A stretch of DNA of 64,000 nucleotides from Calliopum simillimum (taxonomy: Eukaryota > Arthropoda > Insecta > Diptera > Lauxaniidae), in assembly GCA_951812925.1 (NCBI GenBank), contig OX638370.1, forward strand, positions 43,403,948 through 43,467,947, written 5' to 3'. Positions 23,578 to 32,226 of this stretch are shown piece by piece. The notes beneath the pieces were generated by a model. The model was not told where the DNA came from. It worked only from the letters and a program-made list of their open reading frames with translations, and ran no database searches. A program made the translations under genes and the position numbers. Position 1 is the first letter of the stretch; the number at the start of each line of letters is the position of its first letter.

Positions 23578-24163
23578 GAGGGGTATAGAAGCAAAAGCGA
23601 CAATCTCCACTTTTTTCAATTTTGTGCAAAACTAACAGAAACGTGTTTCTGATTTTAGTATACTGTATGTTTTGCAATTCTGTAGAATAGAGTTAGATAA
23701 GGATGAAAACAAAGTTTGAATCAAATCCTCAGAGGAGTTTATGGACAAATTCGATAAGAAATATGAAGATGGTCGTGTTTGTTTCAATCAAGCGAAAAAT
23801 ACTAGGTTTGTAATAATCGAACTGCCACACCCCATTCTATTTCGCTGGAATTAGGTACATGACTTCATTAGTTGCTAAAACCAATAAAAATGGTGAAAAA
23901 AATAATATACATAATTTTTTGGCGGAGCTCTAAGAAGTTTTGCTTAAGAAGTTTAGTAACCAAAGCAAAAGCTGCAATCTCCAATGAAGATTGCTGCCTT
24001 TGCTTTGATTGGCAGTTTTCAACCTTAGATATATATTGGATAGAGACGTATTTGGTATTGCAAATTTCACTGACCACAAGCTTACATCAAATGCAACTAG
24101 ATGGCATTCTCAGATGCATTCATTAAAAAAATGGAGATTGTCGCCTTTGCTTCTATACTCCTC
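23578..24163. mobile_element. 586-bp TIR element with 4-bp flanks
   Basis: Ends GAGGGGTATAGAAGCAAAAG and, inverted, GAGGAGTATAGAAGCAAAGG form ~40-bp TIRs that also share CGACAATCTCCA. ATTT flanks both sides (23574-23577 and 24164-24167). The subterminal motif recurs internally as a hairpin, AAAGCAAAAGCTGCAATCT against AGATTGCTGCCTTTGCTTT (about 23964-24008). No transposase. Superfamily not assigned. Confidence 0.6.
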
Positions 24164-24485
24164 ATTTGTTCATGTACTGGCAACCCTTCTACATTTAAAC
24201 GGTTATCGTTAGAATGCTGTTGGTATATTTTGAACAATTTTCCAAGTTCACATTTGCTGCAATTTTCGTAATATTATCATTAATTTTGAACCTTGGTTGT
24301 TGTAACTTTGTGTTTCTAATCTTTTATCTATGTAAGTAAAATTCACTCGGAAAAATAATATTTATTAGAAAAAAACGCAATGCCCTTAAAAAATGCCAAT
24401 CATTAAGAAGCTCACACCGTTTGAGCTTGGGTTACTTAACACACCTGTCCTATCGTGTTTTACATAAAAAGTGCTTGCTCCCAAA

Positions 24486-25089
24486 AGATTACCGTACACT
24501 TTCCGGAATTAAGTTTCCGGAAAGTCTATTTTCCGGAATGACCAAAAATCCGAAAACTTTTTCCGGAATCCATTTTCCGGAATTTCTTTTTCCGGAACAT
24601 ATTTTAGGAACGGATATTTTCCGGAATGTTTTTTGTTTTTGTGAAGGTTGGCACAATAGGTTTCAACTTGTTGTGAGAAAGCACCATCCAGACCTGTATT
24701 CTGCGCTAAAGGAGATCAAAAAGAGCAGGCAGATTTAGAGATAGCAATCATTGAACTAAGCCTGGGCAAAAAGGTTAAGGCCGGACCTAAGAAGAAGTGG
24801 ATTGAATATCAATGAAGGATGGGATCAATATAGCCCTCTGACATTGTACAATTTTGGTATTCGATGCTTGAAATAAAGTTTGGTGATTTTTTTGTACGAT
24901 CATGTGCCCACAACATTGCCCTGCGACATTGTACAATTTCGATATTCTGTGCCTGAAATAAAAATTTTCGCGTGCATTTTAATTGGTTTGCATAATATGT
25001 TACACTGTAAAAGACAATCACTTGGGTTTTTGGACACTCCGGAAAATAGATCTTCCGGAGATTAGGTTCCGGAATGTGGGCGATTACCT
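24486..25089. mobile_element. Mutator-like (MULE) relic with TTCCGGAA TIRs
   Basis: The left end AGATTACCGTACACTTTCCG and the inverted right end AGGTAATCGCCCACATTCCG begin ~70-bp imperfect TIRs that both contain several TTCCGGAA palindromes and the word TCTATTTTCCGGA. CCCAAA lies directly outside on both sides and may be the core of a target duplication. The interior holds a transposase C-terminal relic (24640-24815) and a duplicated ~84-bp block (24834-24881 and 24918-24965, word GACATTGTACAATTT). Confidence 0.6.
24640..24815 (+). pseudogene. MULE-type transposase C-terminal relic
   Basis: One frame reads EGWHNRFQLVVRKHHPDLYS then ALKEI. After a frameshift near 24718 it continues QADLEIAIIELSLGKK to a stop at 24813-24815. 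E(G/S)WH-x-x-F followed by HP-x-(L/I)-(Y/W) is the C-terminal signature of many Mutator-like/FLYWCH-associated transposases. The N-terminal catalytic DDE region is absent. It lies between the TTCCGGAA-rich TIRs, which supports a common origin. Confidence 0.55.
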
Positions 25090-25429
25090 ACCCAAAATGT
25101 TTTTTCGGGGAAATGTTAAGAATGACTCTAGGATGAAATTAGCAAATTTTCCATTATTTTATATTAAACTATTGTTAAAAATTTTTTAGTACCTTTTTTG
25201 ATCTTCGAAGTTACGTAGCTTGACTAACTGTCTTCTTAAAATAGGTCATGTTTTGAGATATTAAAAAGTTCATTACTTCTTCATCGTTTAACATACTATC
25301 TCATGTCTCTGACTACCATTCGTAGCGAACGGACGTGTTTTTTCTTAGTTGCCGTGTGTAATAGCAAGTTGAACATTTCTCTCTCGCTTTTCTTTTTCGT
25401 TGTTCGTATGCTGTTGAAACCATACAGCT

Positions 25430-26590
25430 ATGGTTAGGCGAAAAAGAGCTAGCAAGCTTAAGGCGCCGAAAGTTATTGCAAGCACTTCGCAAATGCAAAC
25501 AACTCTGAGAAGATCAAACCGGTTTAGTGAATTTAATAAAATTCACGATGCTGAAATGAACGATGCCGCCGATGACGACGATGAAACTGTAATTTCCAAG
25601 GTCCCTCCTATTGTTGTTGACAACATTCATCAATTTGTTGATGTTATAAAACTTTTCGACGTTGGAAAACACAACTTTAAAAGACTGTCTATTGGCACTA
25701 AAATTTTTTCGAGCTCTTTAACAGATTATGATGCATGCATTAAAAAACTGCAGGAAATTAATTACAACTTCTTTACTCACCCTGTAAAAGATGGTTCGTG
25801 TTATAAACTAGTACTTTTTGGATTGCCGAAATTATTGCTTAGCGTAATTTCCGATGATTTAAAAGAAAATTACAACATTGACATCAAATCTATAAAAGAA
25901 ATAGAAACTAAACGTTCTAACGTTAATGATGCCATTTATATGATGGAGTTTGACAGAAATATTGTTCCCAAAAGTCAAATCTTAAAAATAAGATTTCTTT
26001 GCGGTGTTGCTGTGCAATGGAGAAAACCCACGAATAAGAAATATGGTCCTACGCTTTGCAACAAATGTTCTATGTTTGGACATGGCTCCTCAAACTGTCA
26101 TCGCTCAAAAACGTGTTTGGCGTGTGGACTTAATCATGACTTCAACAATTGTAAGCTAAAATGTGCCTCAAACAGTAATAATCTGGTGTTTAAGTGCTCA
26201 AACTGCATTAAAAGCAACAAAAAGCCATTTAACCACAGGGCAGATGATCCTAAGTGTCCCTGCCGCAGTGAATACCTCGAGCTGAGAAACCGCTTAACTA
26301 CTAACCGTAGTAAAGCCAAAGTGTCAAAGACGACTCATTTTGAAAGTTTTGATTTGCCTTTAATTAACTCGGCTTCAGTTGAAATTCGTCCACTCGCAGC
26401 CCAATTCAGAAGGAGCTATGCTGATGCAGCCAAGTCATCTCAACAACATCTTCAACAGCAAAACATTGATTTATTTTCGATTGAGGAGCTTTTTCAGATA
26501 TTTACTAAAGCTACTACAGAACTTCGCAAATGTAATTCAAAATTGGAGCAACTCAATGTTATTATGGGTTTGCTTAAATATGCGATATAA
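25430..26590 (+). CDS. LINE ORF1, Gag-like zinc-knuckle protein
   Basis: A 386-aa nucleic-acid-binding ORF1 protein. The N-terminus is basic (VRRKRASKLKAPK). A central region of about residues 110-195 is consistent with the RRM-like fold of jockey ORF1 proteins. Cysteine/histidine knuckles follow: CNKCSMFGHGSSNC, then CLACGLNHDFNNC, then CSNC and a distal CPC. In jockey-type elements ORF1 packages the RNA with ORF2 protein. The ATG at 25430 follows a 127-nt leader. The stop TAA (26588-26590) overlaps the ORF2 start ATG (26580), so ORF2 is probably translated by reinitiation or scanning. No stop or frameshift is visible. Confidence 0.88.
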   Translation: MVRRKRASKLKAPKVIASTSQMQTTLRRSNRFSEFNKIHDAEMNDAADDDDETVISKVPPIVVDNIHQFVDVIKLFDVGKHNFKRLSIGTKIFSSSLTDYDACIKKLQEINYNFFTHPVKDGSCYKLVLFGLPKLLLSVISDDLKENYNIDIKSIKEIETKRSNVNDAIYMMEFDRNIVPKSQILKIRFLCGVAVQWRKPTNKKYGPTLCNKCSMFGHGSSNCHRSKTCLACGLNHDFNNCKLKCASNSNNLVFKCSNCIKSNKKPFNHRADDPKCPCRSEYLELRNRLTTNRSKAKVSKTTHFESFDLPLINSASVEIRPLAAQFRRSYADAAKSSQQHLQQQNIDLFSIEELFQIFTKATTELRKCNSKLEQLNVIMGLLKYAI

Positions 26591-29252
26591 CTTAAAAAGA
26601 TTAAGCAGTCTTCAAATAATGCATTGGAATTGCCAAGGCATTACAACGTTTGATTCGTCAACTCAGCTTCACCGATTTTTAATGATCAAGTCTATTGATA
26701 TTGTCCTGCTTAATGAAACGTTTCTTAAACCTCACCATAAATTTCGCCTTCCCGGGTACAAAATTTACAGAAAAGATAGAGAGACTTTTGGTGGTGGTGT
26801 TGCGATTGCTATCCGTTGCGGTATCGAGCATAGTTCACTAAAGTCATATCCAACTAAAGTGATTGAAAATATTAGCATTGCTGTAAAGATCAACAACAGA
26901 AATGTAGTTTTCATTTCTGCCTACTGTCCAAGGTACTGCAATGACTTTCTAAGCGACATAAATCTCCTTACATCAAACAGTAACGATTTCTTCCTTCTTG
27001 GCGACCTAAATGCACACCATACCAGCTGGAATTGCAGAAAAACTAATCGATCCGGGCGAATTTTGTTTGACCATCAAAGTATTTCTAATTATTTTATATA
27101 TTATCCGGCAAGTCATACTAGAATGGCTCAAAATTTAAGCTATCGACACTCTTCTACAGTTGACCTACTATTATCAAACTCCTCTATGTCTTTTTCTAAC
27201 CTAATTGTTTATGGTAGTGAGTTGAACTCTGACCATGCCCCAATTAGCTTTCACATTAATGAACACATAGTTGAGTCAGAAGAGTATTACCCTGATTACC
27301 GAAATACTAATTGGGAAAATTTTAGATGCCTAATAAACGATAAAATTACATCTTCTGCTCTATTGCTCGAAGAATCCACTAGTTCTAATATTGAGTCTCA
27401 ATTCAATTGCCTTCTAAATATTCTTGAATCGGCTAGATTAGAAAAAATATCATACAAAAAACGTAAACATGACTCATTACAGTTGTCTGATTTATGCACT
27501 TCACTTATTTCAACAAGAAATAAGTATAGAAGAAAATTCCAAAGAAGTGGCAATGTAAGAGAAAAAAACTGTTATCTTGCTATAATCAAGCAACTATGTC
27601 AACTGATCTCTTTTCATATAAACAAACTAAAGAACGACCAGTGGTCTAACTTTTTATCGTCTCTAACTGTAGGGAATAAAAATTTCTGGAAAGTGACTAA
27701 ATATTTTAGTAAAAAGAAGAAAACTATTCCGACCTTAGTTGTTAATAATAGCGAAATTAGTTGCCATGAAGAAAAGGCAAACGCTATTGCAGACCATTTT
27801 TCTAAAGCCCACTCAATGCAGTCGTTCCCTACGCGTAGCATTGATAGACATGTCAATTCGATTATAACGGAGTTGAATGCAAATACTTCTTTTAATGAAA
27901 ACTCGGATACATTCACAGATGTTGCTGAAATAAAGTGTTTAATAAATTTACAAAAAAATCGTAAAGCTCCTGGTTTTGACAGAATTAACAATATAATTCT
28001 TAAAAATATTCCTGAATCTGCCTTAACTGTTTTAGCTAAAATCTTAAATTTTTGTCTACGTTCTTGCTATTTTCCGCAATGTTTTAAAAAAGCTAAGGTT
28101 GTGCCGATATTAAAACAAAATAAAGATCCAAAATCACCTTCAAGTTATCGGCCTATTAGCTTGTTGAGTTGTTTAGATAAAATTTTTGAAAAAATTGTCC
28201 TAGATAGACTGAAAAAGTTCACTGACGAAAACAATATTATAAACAAGTTTCAATTTGGTTTTAAAGCTGAACACAGTACGACTCATCAGGTTAAAAGAGT
28301 CGTTAATTTAATTAAGGCGAATAAACAAAAAAGGCTTTCCACTGGTGTGGTGTTTTTAGATATTGAAAAAGCCTTTGACTCGCTATGGCACAACGGTCTT
28401 TTGTATAAACTTAACGCTTTACGATGCCCCGTGTTTCTAATAAAAATTATTAAAAGTTTTCTTGCTAATAGGTCATTTGTAGTGCAAATTGAAGGTTTCT
28501 GTTCCACTGAAAGACAAATTAGTTCAGGGGTCCCACAGGGTTCTGCTTTATCACCTATATTGTACTCTATATATATCTCTGATTTTAAGTCTGCATCTAG
28601 TGTTGATTTAGCCTTTTACGCTGATGACAGCGCCTTAATCACATCTGGCAAGGTCTCAAACGCTGTTGTCAAGAAAATGCAGCACGCCTTATACTTAGCT
28701 ACAAAATTTTTTGACAAATGGAAAATTAAGGTTAATGAAGAAAAAACCCAATCTATTATATTTCCATTTAATAAGTCTCCGAAGCGTGTTCCTACTAGAC
28801 CGTTTTCAGTGCAAGGTAACGCAATACCGCTCACAAAATCAGTTAAGTACTTAGGAGTAATACTCGATGAAAAATTATTATTCAAACCTCACTTAGAGAA
28901 TGTCTGCATCAAAGCAACCAGGTGTAGTAGAGCACTATATTTCCTGTTAAATAAAAAGTCGAAATTAAACACTAAAAACAAAATGTTGTTATATAAAATG
29001 TGTATTAGGCCAATTCTGACCTATGCCTGCCCTGTTTGGAAGAATTGCGCAAAAACGCACTTAAATCGTCTTCAAGTTATTCAAAACAAGAATTTAAAGA
29101 CAATTTTCAGCCTGCGAAATAGATTTCCAACGTCAGACTTGCATACTCTGGCCCAAGAAAAAATGATCTTACATACGCTAAACGATTTGACCCTGTCATT
29201 CTCTAACAAATGCAGGATTTCAGCCCATGCCCTCTTGCGGAATTTGCCATAG
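26580..29252 (+). CDS. LINE ORF2, endonuclease-reverse transcriptase
   Basis: A protein of 890 aa from the ATG at 26580; the frame is open upstream from 26379, but that part overlaps ORF1. The N-terminus is an APE-type endonuclease: MHWNCQGI, LLNETFL, GGGVAIAI, LLGDLNAHH and SDHAPISF hold the catalytic N, E, D and H residues in order. The RT domain follows, with VPILKQNKDP...SYRPISLL, FLDIEKAFDSLWH, SGVPQGSALSPILYSIYI and the catalytic AFYADDSALI. The C-terminal ~200 residues form the usual thumb/connection region. Length and motif spellings fit the jockey clade. It nicks target DNA and primes reverse transcription of its own RNA. Confidence 0.9.
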   Translation: MRYNLKRLSSLQIMHWNCQGITTFDSSTQLHRFLMIKSIDIVLLNETFLKPHHKFRLPGYKIYRKDRETFGGGVAIAIRCGIEHSSLKSYPTKVIENISIAVKINNRNVVFISAYCPRYCNDFLSDINLLTSNSNDFFLLGDLNAHHTSWNCRKTNRSGRILFDHQSISNYFIYYPASHTRMAQNLSYRHSSTVDLLLSNSSMSFSNLIVYGSELNSDHAPISFHINEHIVESEEYYPDYRNTNWENFRCLINDKITSSALLLEESTSSNIESQFNCLLNILESARLEKISYKKRKHDSLQLSDLCTSLISTRNKYRRKFQRSGNVREKNCYLAIIKQLCQLISFHINKLKNDQWSNFLSSLTVGNKNFWKVTKYFSKKKKTIPTLVVNNSEISCHEEKANAIADHFSKAHSMQSFPTRSIDRHVNSIITELNANTSFNENSDTFTDVAEIKCLINLQKNRKAPGFDRINNIILKNIPESALTVLAKILNFCLRSCYFPQCFKKAKVVPILKQNKDPKSPSSYRPISLLSCLDKIFEKIVLDRLKKFTDENNIINKFQFGFKAEHSTTHQVKRVVNLIKANKQKRLSTGVVFLDIEKAFDSLWHNGLLYKLNALRCPVFLIKIIKSFLANRSFVVQIEGFCSTERQISSGVPQGSALSPILYSIYISDFKSASSVDLAFYADDSALITSGKVSNAVVKKMQHALYLATKFFDKWKIKVNEEKTQSIIFPFNKSPKRVPTRPFSVQGNAIPLTKSVKYLGVILDEKLLFKPHLENVCIKATRCSRALYFLLNKKSKLNTKNKMLLYKMCIRPILTYACPVWKNCAKTHLNRLQVIQNKNLKTIFSLRNRFPTSDLHTLAQEKMILHTLNDLTLSFSNKCRISAHALLRNLP

Positions 29253-29530
29253 TCAGTAATTTCTTTCTCTATTTGTAATATAGTGAACTTGAAGTGACTG
29301 ATCCCAAAATATCCTCTTATAAATACGATAGTTTGTGATATTAATTTAGGTTTTTTACTATCTTTTTCCTATAATTGTATTTTAATTTAAGTTATTCTAA
29401 AAATGTTAAACTATGAATTTATTTGTTGCAATATCTATAAGATAAAATCTCAATCTTTGTAATTTACTTGTAAATATCTGAATTGATGATAGAATAAAAT
29501 ACATACATACATACATACACATACTATCTC

Positions 29531-30450
29531 GACTATGGGTTCATATGGAAGGAAATTTTATTTTCTTTCCATCAAAAGAATTCTGGAAGATCTAAAAAGA
29601 AAGCCATGGTGATTTTTTTGTAATTTTAGTACTGAAATGGATTAATCTTATTATTTTTTGACAAATACAAAAAAGCGCATCTGTACGGTAGAACCAATTT
29701 TAAAACAAAAACAAATTTAAAATTGTAAGTGTATTTTTTTCTTCTAAAATTTAAGCAAATACAGTACCAAAACAGTACCTACTTTCAAAAATTTCGCGAG
29801 AAGTACAGAACATTTTACTGCAATAAAGCGAAATGTAAGAGATTAAATAGCAATAAAAAACTTAAGAGATCGTACATAAGTATGTATGTTTGTAGTTGAA
29901 AAACGATGAAAATAAGACTACGGTACAAAAAATTCTAATACAAGTTTTTCCTTTATTTCTACCGCTTTTCCTATACATTTGACAGACAAGCTACAAAGAC
30001 AATAGAAAATTGCATGAAAATACTGCGCGGCTTCTAAAGTTTTTATGTTTTTTCACATTTTTTTACTTTGCACAGCAAAATAGTTACAACTGTTGTTTGT
30101 GCAAGATGAGGCATAGTTGGCAACAACAACAACAACAACAATAGTCAAAACAACAACAAAATCATTTGGAAAACATTGCAAATCACAATACTTAACAACC
30201 ACTCGCACAAAATACCTATAACAAAAACAGAACTGCACGACTGAAGAAAGTTGCTCAATGCTTATTACGCATTTAAGTAATTTCAAACTACTTTATTTTC
30301 TACTACGATCTCAAAACTCAAATTTCAGTTCAAAATGTTGCGGATGCTGAGAAAATATCGAACATGAAATATTTTAGAAGCTTTAAATTCTATTAGCTTT
30401 GCAGATGAAAAATTAAAGAGGTGCTGATAAGTATAAGTACAACTATATTT
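29531..30450. other. No gene recognised; (CAA)n patch
   Basis: AT-rich spacer between the LINE and the hexamer array. A short CAA microsatellite lies at about 30120-30139. No exon or transposon end found. Confidence 0.45.
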
Positions 30451-31890
30451 ACAATTACAATTACAATCACAATTACAATTACAATTACAATTACAATTAC
30501 AGTTACAATTACAATTACAATTACAATTACAATTACAATTACAATTACAATTACAATTACAATTACAATTACAATTACAATTACAATTACAATTACAATT
30601 ACAATTACAATTACAATTACAATTACAATTACAATTACAATTACAATTACAATTACAATTACAATTACAATTACAATTACAATTACAATTACAATTACAA
30701 TTACAATTACAATTACAATTACAATTACAATTACAATTACAATTACAATTACAATTACAATTACAATTACAATTACAATTACAATTACAATTACAATTAC
30801 AATTACAATTGCAATTACAACTACAATTACAATTACAATTACAATTACAATTACAATTACAATTACAATTACAATTACAATTACAATCACAATTACAATT
30901 ACAATCACAATCACAATCACAATCACAATCACAATCACAATCACAATTACAATTGCAATTACAATTACAATTACAACTACAATTACAATTACAATTACAA
31001 TTACAATTACAATTACAATTACAATTACAATTACAATTACAATTACAACTACAATTACAATTACAATTACAATTACAATTACAATTACAATTACAATTAC
31101 AATTACAATTACAATCACAATTACAATTACAATTACAATTACAATTACAATTACAATTACAATTACAATTACAATTACAATTACATTTACAATTACAATT
31201 ACAATTACAATTACAATTACAATTACAATTACAATTACAATTACAATTACAATAACAATTACAATTACAATTACAATTGCAATTACAATTACAATTCCAA
31301 TTACAATTACAATTACAATTACAATTACAATTACAATCACAATCACAATCACAATCACAATCACAATCACAATCACAATCACAATTACAATTACAATTAC
31401 AATTACAATTACAATTACAATTACAATTACAATTACAATTACAATTACAATTACAATCGCAATCACAATCACAATCACAATCACAATCACAATCACAATC
31501 ACAATCACAATCACAATCACAATCACAATCACAAACGCAATCGCAATTACAATTACAATTACAATTACAATTACAATTACAATTACAATTACAATTACAA
31601 TTACAATTACAATTACAATTACAATTACAATTACAATTACAATTACAATTACAATCACAATTACAATTACAATCACAATCACAATCACAATCACAATCAC
31701 AATCACAATCACAGTTACAATTGCAATTACAATTACAATTACAATTACAATTACAATTACAATTACAATTACAATTACAATTACAATTACAATTACAATT
31801 ACAATTACAATTACAATTACAATTACAATTACAATTACAATTACAATTACAATTACAATTACAATTACAATTACAATTACAATTACAATT
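30451..31890. repeat. (ACAATT)n hexamer array 1, 240 units
   Basis: The array is 1,440 bp long, exactly 240 hexamers, and keeps phase from end to end with substitutions only. Variant hexamers cluster: ACAATC blocks at about 30902-30944, 31335-31383, 31453-31536 and 31671-31712, with scattered GCAATT, ACAACT and ACAAAC. A ~75-bp variant pattern recurs at 30885-30962 and 31653-31735. Because ACAATT has no stop in any forward frame, very long repetitive open frames arise here; they are not genes. Confidence 0.95.
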
Positions 31891-32226
31891 ATAATAATAA
31901 TAATAGAGTTTAGCTTCTACAGCTATTAGCCTTCTTGACTATTTAGCTTCAAGCTTTAAATCAAGTAAAGCTTAAAATAAATTAGGAAAATGAAAAAATT
32001 ATGAGTTTTAATGTGTTATCTTTTTATAATTTTTTCTTAGCTTTTTCGCACTTTCTCAACATACCCACTCAGATCACTTGTATACATAACTACAAATGCA
32101 TAAATGCAGTTGTATGTATGTAATAACATGATCCAAGGATTGAATGTTAGAAAAAATTAACCCTGCATGCTGTGGGGCTCGGACAACACAAACAGTAAAT
32201 AAAAAAACAACCAATAACCAACAAAT

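Larger units (their letters stand above)
25303..29518 (+). mobile_element. Full-length jockey-type LINE with 12-bp target duplication
   Basis: The unit is flanked by the perfect direct repeat ACATACTATCTC (25291-25302 and 29519-29530). It has a short 5' UTR with GGACGTG at 25331-25337, about +28 from the first base; this is the downstream promoter element used by jockey/I-type LINEs. It carries an intact zinc-knuckle ORF1, an 11-nt overlap with ORF2, an intact endonuclease-RT ORF2, a ~240-bp 3' UTR and an ATAC-repeat 3' tail (29500-29518). Both ORFs are undisrupted, so the copy looks young and may still be mobile. Confidence 0.88.

Noticed and set aside
30393..31929. Very long open frames (TITITI, VIVIVI and LQLQLQ proteins) over the hexamer array
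   Set aside because: They arise because the ACAATT repeat lacks stop codons in most frames. There is no unique sequence, start context or protein family.
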